Source: Geodermatophilus dictyosporus
GTDB lineage: Bacteria > Actinomycetota > Actinomycetes > Mycobacteriales > Geodermatophilaceae
DNA length: 64,000 nucleotides
Assembly: GCF_900115505.1 (NCBI RefSeq)
Contig: NZ_FOWQ01000004.1
Coordinates: forward strand, 180,250 to 244,249
Direction: 5' to 3'
The notes below the pieces were generated by a model, which was not told the DNA's origin, did no database searches, and saw only the letters and a program-made list of their open reading frames with translations. The position numbers and the translations under genes are program-made. This document shows, in pieces, positions 1-11,495 of this stretch (position 1 is the first letter of the stretch; every line of letters starts with the position of its first letter).

Positions 1-1
1 T

Positions 2-2678
<2,677 letters not shown>

Positions 2679-2693
2679 GCGGACCCCACACGG

Positions 2694-2754
2694 CGACGGT
2701 GTGCGCCGACGCTCCGTTCCTGCGGTCAGGACCGGGCAGCAGCGCACACCGTCG
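2694..2754. terminator. bidirectional terminator hairpin
   Basis: A perfect 13-bp inverted repeat, CGACGGTGTGCGC at 2694-2706 and GCGCACACCGTCG at 2742-2754, lies between the convergent threonine aldolase and subtilase genes. The loop is 35 bases and there is no T run on either strand, as is common in high-GC actinomycetes. Confidence 0.65.
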
Positions 2755-2760
2755 ACCGGC

Positions 2761-3915
2761 TCAGTAGGTGCTGCGGAGCAGCAGGTCCGGCGTGCCCGTG
2801 GGCTCGCCCGCGATCCGGCCCGCGGTCGCGCCGCCGGTGACGGCCGAGGCGACCGCCGCGGGGGAGGCCGTCGGGGCGCCCTGCAGGAACAGCGCGGCGA
2901 CACCGGCCACGTGCGGGGTGGCCATCGAGGTCCCGCTGATCGTGTTGGTCGCCGTGTTGCTGGTGTGCCAGGCGCTGGTGATGCCGACGCCCGGCGCGTA
3001 GAGGTCCACGCAGGTGCCGTGGTTGGTGAAGGAGGCGGAGGCGTCGTCGCGGTCGCTGGCGGCCACGGTGAGCGCCGCCGGCACGTTCGCCGGCGAGGTG
3101 GTGCACGCGTTGGCGCTCTCGTTGCCGGCGGCGACGGCGTAGGTGACGCCGTCGGTGATCGAGGCCTTGACCGCGTTGTCGATGGCCGTGCTCAGACCGC
3201 CGCCCAGGCTCATGTTCGCCACCGCGGGTGCGCCGGGAGCGTGGTCCCGGGTGACGTAGTCGATGCCGGCGACCACCCCCGAGGTGGTCCCGCTGCCGGT
3301 GCAGCCCAGCACCCGGACCGGCACCAGCGTGACGTCCTTGGCCACCCCGTGGGTGGTGCCGCCGATGGTGCCGGCGACGTGGGTGCCGTGGCCGTTGCAG
3401 TCCTCGGTGGTGTTGCGCCCGCTGACCGCGTTGTAGCCCGCCCGGAAGCTGTTGGCGACCTCGGTGTGCGTCGAGCGGATCCCGGTGTCGATGACGTAGG
3501 CGGTCACCCGGGCGCCGGTGGCGGTGTAGGTGTACCTGCTGTCGAGGGGCAGGGCCTGCTGGTCGATGCGGTCGAGGCCCCAGGGGGCACCGGTCTGCGT
3601 GGCCTCCACGCCGAGCACCTGGTCGCGCTCCACGGCGACGACGCCGGGCTGGGCGGCCAGCCGGCTCGCGGCGGTCTCCGGCAGGGTGACGGCGTAGCCG
3701 CGCAGGGCCGCGGTGTAGACGTGGTCGATCGACCCGCCGAGCCCGCGGGCCCGCTCCGCCGCCTGCTCGGGGAGGGTGGCGCGGTCGACGGTGACGACGT
3801 AGGTGGCGCGCGGTCCGTCGGCCGGCGCGGCCGCGGCGGGACCGGCGGTGACGCCGAGGCCGGTGGTCGCCAGGGCGGCGACGGCGCCGGCGACCAGGGT
3901 GCGACGAGTGGGCAA
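2761..3915 (-). CDS. secreted S8 (subtilisin-like) serine protease
   Basis: A 384-residue secreted subtilase. Residues 1-31 form a signal peptide with an arginine pair (TRRTLVAG) and an Ala-rich cleavage region, so Tat export is possible. An inhibitor-I9 type propeptide follows (about residues 37-105). The catalytic triad is intact: D143 in YVIDTGI, H176 in [10 protein letters not shown] and S330 in [12 protein letters not shown]. The start codon is TTG, preceded by GAGGAG seven bases away; no ATG or GTG fits the signal peptide better. The C-terminus is short, with no cell-wall or binding domain. It is transcribed alone, converging with ltaE. Confidence 0.93.
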   Translation of the reverse strand: MPTRRTLVAGAVAALATTGLGVTAGPAAAAPADGPRATYVVTVDRATLPEQAAERARGLGGSIDHVYTAALRGYAVTLPETAASRLAAQPGVVAVERDQVLGVEATQTGAPWGLDRIDQQALPLDSRYTYTATGARVTAYVIDTGIRSTHTEVANSFRAGYNAVSGRNTTEDCNGHGTHVAGTIGGTTHGVAKDVTLVPVRVLGCTGSGTTSGVVAGIDYVTRDHAPGAPAVANMSLGGGLSTAIDNAVKASITDGVTYAVAAGNESANACTTSPANVPAALTVAASDRDDASASFTNHGTCVDLYAPGVGITSAWHTSNTATNTISGTSMATPHVAGVAALFLQGAPTASPAAVASAVTGGATAGRIAGEPTGTPDLLLRSTY

Positions 3916-4053
3916 GGACGGCTCCTCGGTTCAGCTCCCCGCGGCCGGGTGACCGCGGGCAGATGCGACCCAACGCGGTGCCGTAGCTCACTGCAAGTCA
4001 GGACGCGTGTTCCCAGCGTGAGACCGCGTGTCGCCGGCCGCCGGGCGCGCCGG

Positions 4054-4938
4054 TCAGGCGGCCGACGGGATCCCGTCGGCGGGGCGGCCGTCGCGGAGGG
4101 CGCGGAGCAGGGCGATGTCGCGGGCGTGGCCGCGGTCGGCGCTGGGCGTCTCGACGACGACCGGCACCCCGGCCACCGACGGGTGGGCCAGCAGCTCGGC
4201 GAAGGCGGCCACGCCGATCGACCCCGCGCCGATGGTGGTGTGCCGGTCCCGCCGGGAGCCGCGCCCGTCGAGGGAGTCGTTGGCGTGCACCAGCCCGAGC
4301 CGCCCGGGGCCGACGGCGGCCTCCAGCGCGTCCAGCGTCGCCGTCGTCCCGCCGGGGGCGGCCAGGTCGTGCCCGGCGGCCCACGCGTGGCAGGTGTCCA
4401 GGCAGACGCCCACCTTCGGGTGCGCGTCCAGCGCGGCGAGGTAGGGGCCGAGGTCCTCCACGGTGGCCGCCAGCGAGCGCCCGCCGCCGGCCGTCGGCTC
4501 GACGAGCAGCCGCGGGCCGTCGTCGGGCAGCGCGTCGAGGACCGGCAGCAGCCGCTCCCGCAGCTGGCGCAGGGCAGCCTCGTAGCGGTCCTCGTCCACC
4601 GCCGACCCCGCGTGCACGACGACGCCGCGCACGCCCAGCTGGACGCCGCGGGCGAGGTCGGCGGCGATCGTCTCGACGGAGCGGTCGACGGTGGCCGGCG
4701 TGGGGGAGCCGACGTTGACCAGGAACGGCGTGTGCACGAACGACGGGACGCCGCGCTCGGCCAGGCCCTCGACGAAGGCGGCGTCCTGCGCGGGGTCGCC
4801 GGCGCTGCGCCGCCAGCCGCGCGGGTTCCCGACGAAGACCTGCACGGCCTCGGCGCCGACGTCGTCGGTGTAGCGCAGCCCGCCGGTGGCCAGGCCCCCG
4901 GCCACCTGGACGTGGGCTCCGACGGGGGTCGCCGTCAC
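4054..4938 (-). CDS. nfo: endonuclease IV (AP endonuclease)
   Basis: A 294-residue apurinic/apyrimidinic endonuclease that incises DNA 5' to abasic sites in base-excision repair. The TIM-barrel motifs are present: VHTPFLVNVGSP, VVVHAGSA, LLVEPTAG, VGVCLDTCHAWAAGHD, VHANDSLDGRGSRRDRH and a final VVVETPS. The His, Asp and Glu residues of the three-zinc site lie in these motifs. The GTG start lies inside the end of the kinase gene (4-base GTGA overlap at 4935-4938), which implies translational coupling to it. A much longer open frame runs upstream antiframe to the kinase but has no family similarity. Confidence 0.93.
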   Translation of the reverse strand: MTATPVGAHVQVAGGLATGGLRYTDDVGAEAVQVFVGNPRGWRRSAGDPAQDAAFVEGLAERGVPSFVHTPFLVNVGSPTPATVDRSVETIAADLARGVQLGVRGVVVHAGSAVDEDRYEAALRQLRERLLPVLDALPDDGPRLLVEPTAGGGRSLAATVEDLGPYLAALDAHPKVGVCLDTCHAWAAGHDLAAPGGTTATLDALEAAVGPGRLGLVHANDSLDGRGSRRDRHTTIGAGSIGVAAFAELLAHPSVAGVPVVVETPSADRGHARDIALLRALRDGRPADGIPSAA

Positions 4939-6929
4939 CCGAAGCTCAGCAGCAGGCTGACCTCGGTGCGGACGTCGACGACCGTGCCGGGTGCCGGGTT
5001 CTGGCGGTACACGCGGTCGCCGGTGATGAACGTCGAGGTGCTGTGGGTCAGGCCCGCGGCGTCCAGCGCCGCGACCGCCTCGCGCTCGCTCATCCCGGTC
5101 ACGTCGGGCACCTCGACCTGCGGCAGCCCGATGGAGACCTGGATGGTCACCTCGGCGCCGAAGGGCGCCTCCTCGCCCGGCGTCGGGCTGACCGCCATGA
5201 CCTGGCCGGTGCCGACGTCGGCGCTGCGGCCGTCGGTGCGGGCGACGGTGAAGCCCAGGGACTCCAGGTTGGTCCGCGCGGCGTCCGGGCTCTGGCCGAC
5301 CACATCGGGCACCGGGACCGGCGCCGGGCCACGGCTGACGTACACCGTCAGCGGGGTGTCGCGGGCCAGCTCGGTGCCGGCGTCGGGCTCGAAGCCGGTG
5401 ACCGACCCCACGGGGACGTCGTCGTCGTAGTCCTCCTGGACGGTGGCCTGCCAGGGCACCGTCTCGGCGAGCTCGGCCTGCACCTCCTCCAGCGGACGGC
5501 CGACCAGCTCGGGGGCGACGGTGAACCGCTCGGGACCCCTGGAGACGACCAGCTCGACGTCGGAGTTGCGGATGGCCTCGCCGTCGTCGGGGTCGGCGGA
5601 GATGACCTGCCCCTCGGGGACGGTCTCGCTGAACTGCTCGTCGGCGAACACCGGGTCCAGCCCCGCCTGCTGCAGCAGGTCGACGGCGGTCGCGCGGTCG
5701 GCACCCTCCAGCGAGGGCACCGTCGTCCAGCGGCCCGAGCCCAGCCACCAGCCGATCGCGCCGACGGTGACCGCCAGGAGCAGGACGACGGCGACGGCCA
5801 GCCGGGCGCGGCGGCGGCGGATGTGCTGCGGCACGCCGGGACGGGTGTGCGGCGGTGCGGGTCGCCGTCCGGCGACGTCGGTGGTGGGGCCGGCGCCCAT
5901 GCCGGGCAGCATGTTGGTCCCCCGGCCGCGGGAGGAGCGCCCGGCACCGAGCACCTCGGTGCCCGGGTCGCCGGGGCCGGGGTCGCTCGGGTGGCGCGGC
6001 CGCGCGGGCCGGTTGGTGGGGCGGATGGTGCCGGGGCCGGCGGAGCTGCGGCCGGTGGGCACCGGCACGCGGGCCAGGCCGAGGTCGGTGCGCACGTCCT
6101 CGAGGTCGGCGAGGAAGGCACCGGCGTCCAGCGGGCGGACGGCGGGCTCGCGGCGCGTCGTCCGCGTCACCAGCTCGTCGACCTGCCACGGCACGCCGGG
6201 CACCTCCTCCGACGGCACGGGGACGTCGTGGTGCACGTGCTGGTAGGCGACCGCCAGCGGGGTGTCGCCGCCGTAGGGCGGGTGGCCGGTGAGCATCTCG
6301 AACAGCACCAGCCCCGCGGCGTACACGTCGCTGCGCGCGTCGGCGCGGCCGCGCTCGAGCTGCTCGGGGGAGAGGTAGGCGACCGTGCCGATGAGCACGC
6401 CGCCGGTGTGGCTGGTCTGGCCGGTGCCGGTCAGCGCGCGGGCCAGGCCGAAGTCGGCGACCTTGACGGTGCCGTCGTGGCCGATCAGCACGTTCTCGGG
6501 CTTGACGTCGCGGTGCACGATCCCGGCGCGGTGCGCGGCGGTCAGCCCGGCGAGCACCGGCTCGAGGACGGCGAACGCCTCGGCGACGGTGAGCCGGCCG
6601 CGCGCCTGCAGCAGGTCGCGCAGGGTGCGGCCGCGGACGAGCTCCATGACCAGGAAGACCAGCCCCTGGTCGCTGCCCTGGTCGCTGACCGAGACGACGT
6701 TGGGGTGGCTGAGCATGGCCGCCGCCCGCGCCTCGCGGGTGAACCGGCTGACGAACGTCGGGTCGTGCGCGAGGTGCTCGGCCATCACCTTGACCGCGAC
6801 CGTGCGGTGCAGCCGCAGGTCGGTGGCGGCGTAGACGGTGGACATGCCGCCACGCGCCAGCCGCTCCTCGAGGCGGTATCGCCCCTCGAGGACCAGGCCG
6901 ACCACGGGGTCGGTCACGGCGGTGTCCAC
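4935..6929 (-). CDS. pknL: PknL-type Ser/Thr kinase with four PASTA domains
   Basis: A 664-residue transmembrane eukaryotic-type kinase. The kinase domain occupies about residues 16-280, with ATP-binding K47, catalytic D141 in HRDVKPEN and D159 of the DFG motif. A linker of about 100 residues precedes one membrane helix (AVAVVLLLAVTVGAIGWW, near residue 395), followed by four extracellular PASTA repeats, which in this family bind muropeptides or lipid II. The start is the GTG at 6929, because a TACACT -10 box lies seven bases upstream. M. tuberculosis PknL lacks PASTA repeats, while the corynebacterial protein has them, so the PknL name rests on the nearby Rv2175c-like gene and aroG. PknB identity cannot be excluded. 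The nfo gene overlaps its end. Confidence 0.88.
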   Translation of the reverse strand: MDTAVTDPVVGLVLEGRYRLEERLARGGMSTVYAATDLRLHRTVAVKVMAEHLAHDPTFVSRFTREARAAAMLSHPNVVSVSDQGSDQGLVFLVMELVRGRTLRDLLQARGRLTVAEAFAVLEPVLAGLTAAHRAGIVHRDVKPENVLIGHDGTVKVADFGLARALTGTGQTSHTGGVLIGTVAYLSPEQLERGRADARSDVYAAGLVLFEMLTGHPPYGGDTPLAVAYQHVHHDVPVPSEEVPGVPWQVDELVTRTTRREPAVRPLDAGAFLADLEDVRTDLGLARVPVPTGRSSAGPGTIRPTNRPARPRHPSDPGPGDPGTEVLGAGRSSRGRGTNMLPGMGAGPTTDVAGRRPAPPHTRPGVPQHIRRRRARLAVAVVLLLAVTVGAIGWWLGSGRWTTVPSLEGADRATAVDLLQQAGLDPVFADEQFSETVPEGQVISADPDDGEAIRNSDVELVVSRGPERFTVAPELVGRPLEEVQAELAETVPWQATVQEDYDDDVPVGSVTGFEPDAGTELARDTPLTVYVSRGPAPVPVPDVVGQSPDAARTNLESLGFTVARTDGRSADVGTGQVMAVSPTPGEEAPFGAEVTIQVSIGLPQVEVPDVTGMSEREAVAALDAAGLTHSTSTFITGDRVYRQNPAPGTVVDVRTEVSLLLSFG

Positions 6930-6936
6930 GGGCCCG

Positions 6937-6942
6937 AGTGTA
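6937..6942 (-). promoter_or_regulatory. -10 box TACACT of leaderless pknL
   Basis: On the minus strand TACACT ends seven bases before the chosen GTG start of the kinase, predicting a leaderless transcript. Confidence 0.6.
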
Positions 6943-7031
6943 GGAGCGCAGGTCGCCGGTTCCGACCGCACACGCGGGGTCGGTGAGCCCCTGCCACCCT
7001 CCCGTCACACCGGTCACGGCAGGGGCGGTGA

Positions 7032-7113
7032 TGACCAGGTGACCTGATCGTGCAGCGTCCTACCTGACCCCGGGACGTCGGGTAGGACACTCGGTGATCA
7101 GGTCACCTGGTCA
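7032..7113. repeat. 82-bp nested palindrome between glyA and pknL
   Basis: The outer arms TGACCAGGTGACCTGATC (7032-7049) and GATCAGGTCACCTGGTCA (7096-7113) are perfect 18-bp reverse complements. The inner arms GTCCTACCTGA (7057-7067) and TCGGGTAGGAC (7078-7088) pair with one mismatch. Both pairs share the centre 7072.5, so they form one long hairpin with a 7x7 internal loop. It begins 14 bases after the glyA stop on the minus strand and may end glyA transcription. It could also be a protein-binding site upstream of pknL. Confidence 0.8.
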
Positions 7114-7127
7114 CCGCGCGGCGGCGC

Positions 7128-8585
7128 TCAGGACAGCTCGAGGCCCGGGTAGAGCGGGTGGGTGGCGACCAGCTCGGCGGCCGCGGCGCGCGTCTTGTCG
7201 GCCAGGCCGCCGTCGACGACGTACTTCGCCTTCGAGGGGGACCCGTCCCGCGTCGACGTCGGGGTGGTGTTGGACAGCACGTCGACGATCAGCTCGGCGG
7301 TGCGGTCGAACTCGGCCGCGCCGAAGCCCCGGGTGGTCAGCGCCGGGGTGCCCAGCCGGACGCCGGAGGTGTACCAGGCGCCGTTCGCGTCGGCCGGGAT
7401 CGCGTTGCGGTTGGTGACGATGCCGGCGTCCAGCAGCGCCGACTCCGCCTGCCGGCCGGTCAGCCCGTAACCGGAGACGTCGAGCAGCACGATGTGGTTC
7501 TCGGTGCCCCCGGTGACCAGCCGGGCGCCGCGGCGGGTCAGCCCGTCGGCCAGGGAGACGGCGTTGTCGACGACGGCCTGTGCGTACGCGGTGAACTGCG
7601 GACGGCGGGCCTCGGCGAACGCGACCGCCTTGGCCGCCATGACGTGCGGCAGCGGGCCGCCGAGCACCATCGGGCAGCCGCGGTCGACGGCGTCGGCGTA
7701 CTCGGGCTGGGCCAGCACGAACCCGCCGCGGGGGCCGCGCAGCGACTTGTGGCTGGTGCTGGTGACGACGTGGGCGTGCGGCACCGGGTCGAAGTCGCCG
7801 GTGAAGACCTTCCCGGCCACCAGGCCGGCGAAGTGGCTCATGTCGACGATGAGCGTCGCGCCGACCTCGTCGGCGATCTCCCGCATCCTGGCGAAGTCGA
7901 CCTTGCGCGGGTAGGCGGAGTAGCCGGCCATGAGGATCAGCGGGCGGAACTCGCGGGCGCGGGCGGCGACGGCGTCGTAGTCGAGCAGCCCGGTCGCGGG
8001 GTCGGTGCCGTAGGAGGACTGGGCGAACATCTTGCCGCTGATGTTCGGGCGGAAGCCGTGGGTCAGGTGGCCGCCGGCGTCCAGGCTCATGCCGAGCATC
8101 CGCTGGTCGCCGAGCGCGTGCCGCAGCGCCGCCCAGTCCTCGTCGGTGAGGTCGTTGACGTGCCGGGCCCCGGCCGCCTGCAGCGCGGGTGCCTCGACCC
8201 GCTGGGCGAGCACGGCCCAGAAGGCGACCAGGTTGGCGTCGATGCCCGAGTGCGGCTGGACGTAGGCGTAGGGGGCGCCGAACAGCTCGCGGGCGTGCTC
8301 GGCGGCGAGCGCCTCGACGGTGTCGACGTTCTGGCAGCCGGCGTAGAAGCGGTGCCCGACGGTGCCCTCGGCGTACTTGTCGCTGAACCAGTTGCCCATG
8401 GTCAGCAGCACGGCGGGGCTGGCGTAGTTCTCGCTGGCGATCAGCTTCAGCGAGTCACGCTGGTCGGCGAGCTCGGCGCCGATCGCCTCGGCGACGCGGG
8501 GCTCGACCTCGGCGATGACCTGCAGCGCGCTGCGGTAGGCGGCCGAGGCGGTGGCGGCGTCGAAGGAGGGGGTCACGTCGGTCAT
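7128..8585 (-). CDS. glyA: serine hydroxymethyltransferase, long form
   Basis: A 485-residue PLP enzyme converting serine and tetrahydrofolate to glycine and methylene-THF. Signatures include [30 protein letters not shown] and [15 protein letters not shown], where the lysine binds PLP. It is about 60 residues longer than the usual 420-430. The extra part is mainly an insertion around [20 protein letters not shown], a form I know from other actinomycetes. ATG is preceded by AGGAG seven bases away. A ZTP riboswitch precedes the gene, so expression should respond to folate/purine shortage. A long palindrome follows the stop. Confidence 0.96.
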   Translation of the reverse strand: MTDVTPSFDAATASAAYRSALQVIAEVEPRVAEAIGAELADQRDSLKLIASENYASPAVLLTMGNWFSDKYAEGTVGHRFYAGCQNVDTVEALAAEHARELFGAPYAYVQPHSGIDANLVAFWAVLAQRVEAPALQAAGARHVNDLTDEDWAALRHALGDQRMLGMSLDAGGHLTHGFRPNISGKMFAQSSYGTDPATGLLDYDAVAARAREFRPLILMAGYSAYPRKVDFARMREIADEVGATLIVDMSHFAGLVAGKVFTGDFDPVPHAHVVTSTSHKSLRGPRGGFVLAQPEYADAVDRGCPMVLGGPLPHVMAAKAVAFAEARRPQFTAYAQAVVDNAVSLADGLTRRGARLVTGGTENHIVLLDVSGYGLTGRQAESALLDAGIVTNRNAIPADANGAWYTSGVRLGTPALTTRGFGAAEFDRTAELIVDVLSNTTPTSTRDGSPSKAKYVVDGGLADKTRAAAAELVATHPLYPGLELS

Positions 8586-8617
8586 GGGTGGGCTCCTGCG
8601 CGGTCGGTGGTCGGCTC

Positions 8618-8690
8618 TGCCCAGGCGCCCGGCGGGGGAGTGCAGGCCGCTCCCCGGTGGTGCCCCACCTCGATGCGCCAGTCACGGCCC
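8618..8690 (-). ncRNA. ZTP (pfl) riboswitch upstream of glyA
   Basis: Read on the minus strand, the leader contains GGGCCGTGACTGGCG, then GGTGGGGCACCACCGGGGAGC, and ends in CGCCTGGGCA (8627 down to 8618). These are the conserved blocks of the ZTP/pfl riboswitch: the P1 5' strand, the GGTGG...CCACC hairpin with the CCGGGG pseudoknot segment, and the 3' CGCCTGGGCA block. The class senses the purine precursor ZTP/ZMP and is known upstream of glyA in actinomycetes. It starts at about the predicted transcription start and lies 33 bases before the glyA ATG. Confidence 0.9.
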
Positions 8691-8697
8691 GGACCCG

Positions 8698-8703
8698 ATC
8701 CTA
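8698..8703 (-). promoter_or_regulatory. -10 box TAGGAT of glyA
   Basis: TAGGAT on the minus strand puts transcription start near 8691, directly before the first paired base of the ZTP riboswitch. The divergent -10 box of the neighbouring regulator gene lies only 33 bases away. Confidence 0.55.
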
Positions 8704-8735
8704 GCCCGCTCCGGCGGCGGGTCCGGGGGGCGACC

Positions 8736-8741
8736 TAGGCT
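8736..8741 (+). promoter_or_regulatory. -10 box TAGGCT of the Rv2175c-like gene
   Basis: TAGGCT ends seven bases before ATG at 8749, so the mRNA should be leaderless. No Shine-Dalgarno sequence is present. Confidence 0.6.
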
Positions 8742-8748
8742 CGGATCC

Positions 8749-9087
8749 ATGGACGTCGACAGCCTGCAGACGATGACCCCGCAGGAGGTGGCCGCGGTCC
8801 TCGGGACCTCGCCCAACCGGGTCCGCCAGCTGCTGCGCGAGCACAAGCTGCTCGCCGTCCCGGGTAGCGGCAACAGCCGGATCCCCGCCGACTTCCTGCA
8901 GGACGGCGCGGTCCTCAAGCACCTGCCCGGGCTGATCACCGTGCTCCAGGACGGCGGGTTCAGCGACGCCGAGGTCTTCGAGTGGCTCTTCCGCCCCGAC
9001 GACTCGCTGCCCGGCACCCCGGTCGAGGCGCTGCGCAGCGACCGGCACACCGAGGTCACCCGCCGCGCCCAGGCCCTGGCCTTCTAA
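8749..9087 (+). CDS. Rv2175c-like winged-helix DNA-binding protein
   Basis: A 112-residue protein. Residues 9-55 hold a helix-turn-helix (MTPQEVAAVLGTSPNRVRQLLREHKL) followed by a wing with IPADFL. The C-terminal half (GLITVLQDGGFSDAEVFEWLF) is typical of the M. tuberculosis Rv2175c family, a DNA-binding protein reported as a PknL substrate. A PknL-type kinase gene lies about 1.8 kb away, which supports the match. Threonines near the N-terminus (T9, T20) could be phosphorylated, but this is inference. The gene is leaderless and its last four bases overlap the convergent crtB stop. Confidence 0.85.
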   Translation: MDVDSLQTMTPQEVAAVLGTSPNRVRQLLREHKLLAVPGSGNSRIPADFLQDGAVLKHLPGLITVLQDGGFSDAEVFEWLFRPDDSLPGTPVEALRSDRHTEVTRRAQALAF

Positions 9088-10007
9088 CTGCGTCGTGTCC
9101 CGAGGCGCACCGCCTGGGCGCGGGCGAGGCGGCGGGCGAAGATCCCGAGCCGCCGCGGCTTGGACACCGTCACCCGCCGGTCGAGCACCCGGTAGTCGGC
9201 CCGCTCGATCTCGGTGAGGATGCCGCCGTACAGCGCGGTCGCCGCCCGCACGCAGTCCCGCGACTCCGGCGCGAGCATCGGCGTCCCGGGCGCTGCGTCG
9301 TCGTAGCGGCGGCGCACGATCGCGACCATCTCCTGCATCAGGGCGCGGAAGCGGGCGTCGTGGCGCCTGGCCTCGAGCTGCTCGCGGGTCACGCCGTGCG
9401 CGGCCATGACGTCGGCGGGCAGGTACACCCGCCCGCGGTCGACGTCCTCGGCGACGTCGCGGAGGAAGTTGGTCAGCTGGAACGCCTCGCCCAGCGCGAT
9501 GGCGTGCGGCGCGGCCTCCTCCTGCGGCACGCCGCGGGCGGTGCCGAGCACCGGCAGCACCTGCAGGCCGATCACCGACGCCGAGCCCCACATGTACCGG
9601 TCCAACGCGGCCATGTCGGCGTAGCCGGTGACGGTGAGGTCGCTGGTCATCGCGGCGAGGAAGTCGACCAGGTGCTCCACCGGGATCCGGTACCGGCGGT
9701 AGGTGTGCACGGTGGCCAGCCGCACCGGGTCGTCGGACCAGCCGGCCTCCAGCTCGGCGAGCAGCGCCCGCGACCAGTCGGCCAGGTCGGCCTCGGGGTC
9801 GGCGCCGGGGTGGTCGACGAGGTCGTCGGCGGTGCGCGCGGCCGCGTAGAGCGCGTGGACCGCCGGACGGCGGTCGGCGGTGAGCAGCCGGGTGGCCAGG
9901 TGGTAGCTCTTGCCGTGCTCGGCGTTGACCGCGGCGCAGAACCGGTAGGCGGCGTCGAGCCGCTCCTGCCGCTCCGCCTGGGTCAGCGGCCGCTCGGTCG
10001 CCGTCAC
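9084..10007 (-). CDS. crtB: phytoene synthase
   Basis: A 307-residue squalene/phytoene synthase that joins two geranylgeranyl diphosphates into phytoene. Visible motifs are YAAARTADDLVD, with the first Asp-rich site, and GEAFQLTNFLRDVAEDVDRGRVYLP, with the second. The GTG start overlaps the crtI stop by four bases (10004-10007), so the genes are coupled. It is the last gene of the crtE-crtI-crtB operon. The product feeds crtI in the same operon. Confidence 0.94.
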   Translation of the reverse strand: MTATERPLTQAERQERLDAAYRFCAAVNAEHGKSYHLATRLLTADRRPAVHALYAAARTADDLVDHPGADPEADLADWSRALLAELEAGWSDDPVRLATVHTYRRYRIPVEHLVDFLAAMTSDLTVTGYADMAALDRYMWGSASVIGLQVLPVLGTARGVPQEEAAPHAIALGEAFQLTNFLRDVAEDVDRGRVYLPADVMAAHGVTREQLEARRHDARFRALMQEMVAIVRRRYDDAAPGTPMLAPESRDCVRAATALYGGILTEIERADYRVLDRRVTVSKPRRLGIFARRLARAQAVRLGTRRS

Positions 10008-11494
10008 CGCAGCGGCCCGGTGATCCGCTCGGCGGCCAGCCGGCCGGAGATCACCACCATCGGGACGCCGACGCCGGGCTGCACCGACGAGCCGGCCAGC
10101 ACCACGTTCTCCGGGCCGCGGCGGGGCAGCGTCGGTGTCCGGAACGGGCCGGTCTGGCCGAAGGTGTGCGCCAGGGCGAAGGGCGTGCCGGCGGCCATGC
10201 CCTGCCGCGCCCAGGTCAGCGGGGTGTCCACGTGCTCCACCTCGATCGCGTCGGTCAGGCCCGTCCAGCCGCGGGCCTCGAGCACCCCCAGCACCTCGTC
10301 GCGGTAGCGGGGGAGCAGCGCGTCCCAGTCGATGCCGGGGTTGCCGCCGCTGTGCGGGTCGAGGTTCGGTGCCGGCGCCACGACGCTGAGCACCTGCCCG
10401 CCGTCGGGGGCCAGCGACCGGTCGGTGAGCGAGGGCGAGCTCACCAGCAGACTCGGGTCGCTCATCGGCCGGCCGTCGCGGGTCAGCTCGTCGAACACCT
10501 GCTGCCAGGCCGCGCCGAAGGAGATGGTGTGGTGCGCCTGCCCCGGCAGCTCGTGCCGCACGCCCAGGTGCAGGGTCACGCACGAGGGCGAGTACACCGG
10601 CCGGCGGCGCCGCGCGACGCCGGGGACCAGCCGCTCGGGGACGTCGGTGGTGACGACGACGGCGTCGGCGGCCAGCCGCTCCCCGCCCGCGAGGCACACC
10701 CCGGTCACCCGACGCCCGCGCAGCTCGAGCTCCTCGACGGTCGCGCCGTAGCGGAACACCACCCCGGCGTCGGCGGCCGCGGCGGCCATCGCGCGGGGGA
10801 CGGCGCCGATCCCGCCGACCGGGTGCCAGACGCCGGCGCCGATGTCGAGCTGGGCGATCACGGCGTAGGCCGCGATCGCCCGGAACGGGGAGACGCCGGC
10901 GTAGAGCGCCTGGAAGCTGAACAGCCGCCGCAGCCGGTCGTCGGTGAAGGAGCGCGCCACGTGGCTCGACAGCCGCCCGAACCCGCCCCGGCGGACCAGC
11001 GCCCAGAGCTCCGGGCCGAGCAGGTCGAGCGGGGTGTCGAGGTTGCGGTCGATGAAGGTGTCCATCTGCAGCCGGTACAGCTCGGCCAGGTCGGCGAGGT
11101 AGCGGCGCAGCGCGGCCGCCTCGGCCGGGCCGGCCAGCGCCTCGACCTCGGCGGCGAAGCGGTCGACGTCGGCGTGCACGTCGAGGGCGGAGCCGTCGGC
11201 GAACTGCGCGCGGTAGGTCGTCTCCAGGGGCACCAGCTCGAGCCGGTCCTCCAGCTTCTCGCCGACGGCGGCCAGCGTGTCGGCCACCAGCTCGGGCGCG
11301 GTGAACACCGAGGGTCCGGTGTCGAGCACGTAGCCGTCGCGCGCGACGACGCCGGCGCGCCCGCCGGGGCCCCCGCCGCGGTCGACGACGGTCACCTCGC
11401 GGCCGGCGCCGCGCAGCCGCAGTGCCGTCGCGAGGCCCGCGAGGCCGGCGCCGACGACGACGACGCGGTCGGTGCGTCCGGGGACGGTGCGCAC
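10004..11494 (-). CDS. crtI: phytoene desaturase
   Basis: A 496-residue FAD-dependent carotenoid desaturase. The N-terminus VVVVGAGLAGLATALRLRGAG is the dinucleotide-binding fold, followed by GGPGGRAG. The C-terminal FAD segment VLAGSSVQPGVGVPMVVISG is the bacterial CrtI signature. It dehydrogenates phytoene, typically to lycopene. The GTG at 11494 is chosen because it follows the crtE stop by one base; an upstream extension would overlap crtE. The gene is followed by crtB with a 4-base overlap. Confidence 0.92.
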   Translation of the reverse strand: MRTVPGRTDRVVVVGAGLAGLATALRLRGAGREVTVVDRGGGPGGRAGVVARDGYVLDTGPSVFTAPELVADTLAAVGEKLEDRLELVPLETTYRAQFADGSALDVHADVDRFAAEVEALAGPAEAAALRRYLADLAELYRLQMDTFIDRNLDTPLDLLGPELWALVRRGGFGRLSSHVARSFTDDRLRRLFSFQALYAGVSPFRAIAAYAVIAQLDIGAGVWHPVGGIGAVPRAMAAAAADAGVVFRYGATVEELELRGRRVTGVCLAGGERLAADAVVVTTDVPERLVPGVARRRRPVYSPSCVTLHLGVRHELPGQAHHTISFGAAWQQVFDELTRDGRPMSDPSLLVSSPSLTDRSLAPDGGQVLSVVAPAPNLDPHSGGNPGIDWDALLPRYRDEVLGVLEARGWTGLTDAIEVEHVDTPLTWARQGMAAGTPFALAHTFGQTGPFRTPTLPRRGPENVVLAGSSVQPGVGVPMVVISGRLAAERITGPLR

Positions 11495-11495
11495 G

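Noticed and set aside
2701-5430. A 909-codon plus-strand frame
   Set aside because: It covers the subtilase, nfo and part of pknL antisense; composition is Gly/Arg/Val only and no motif is seen.
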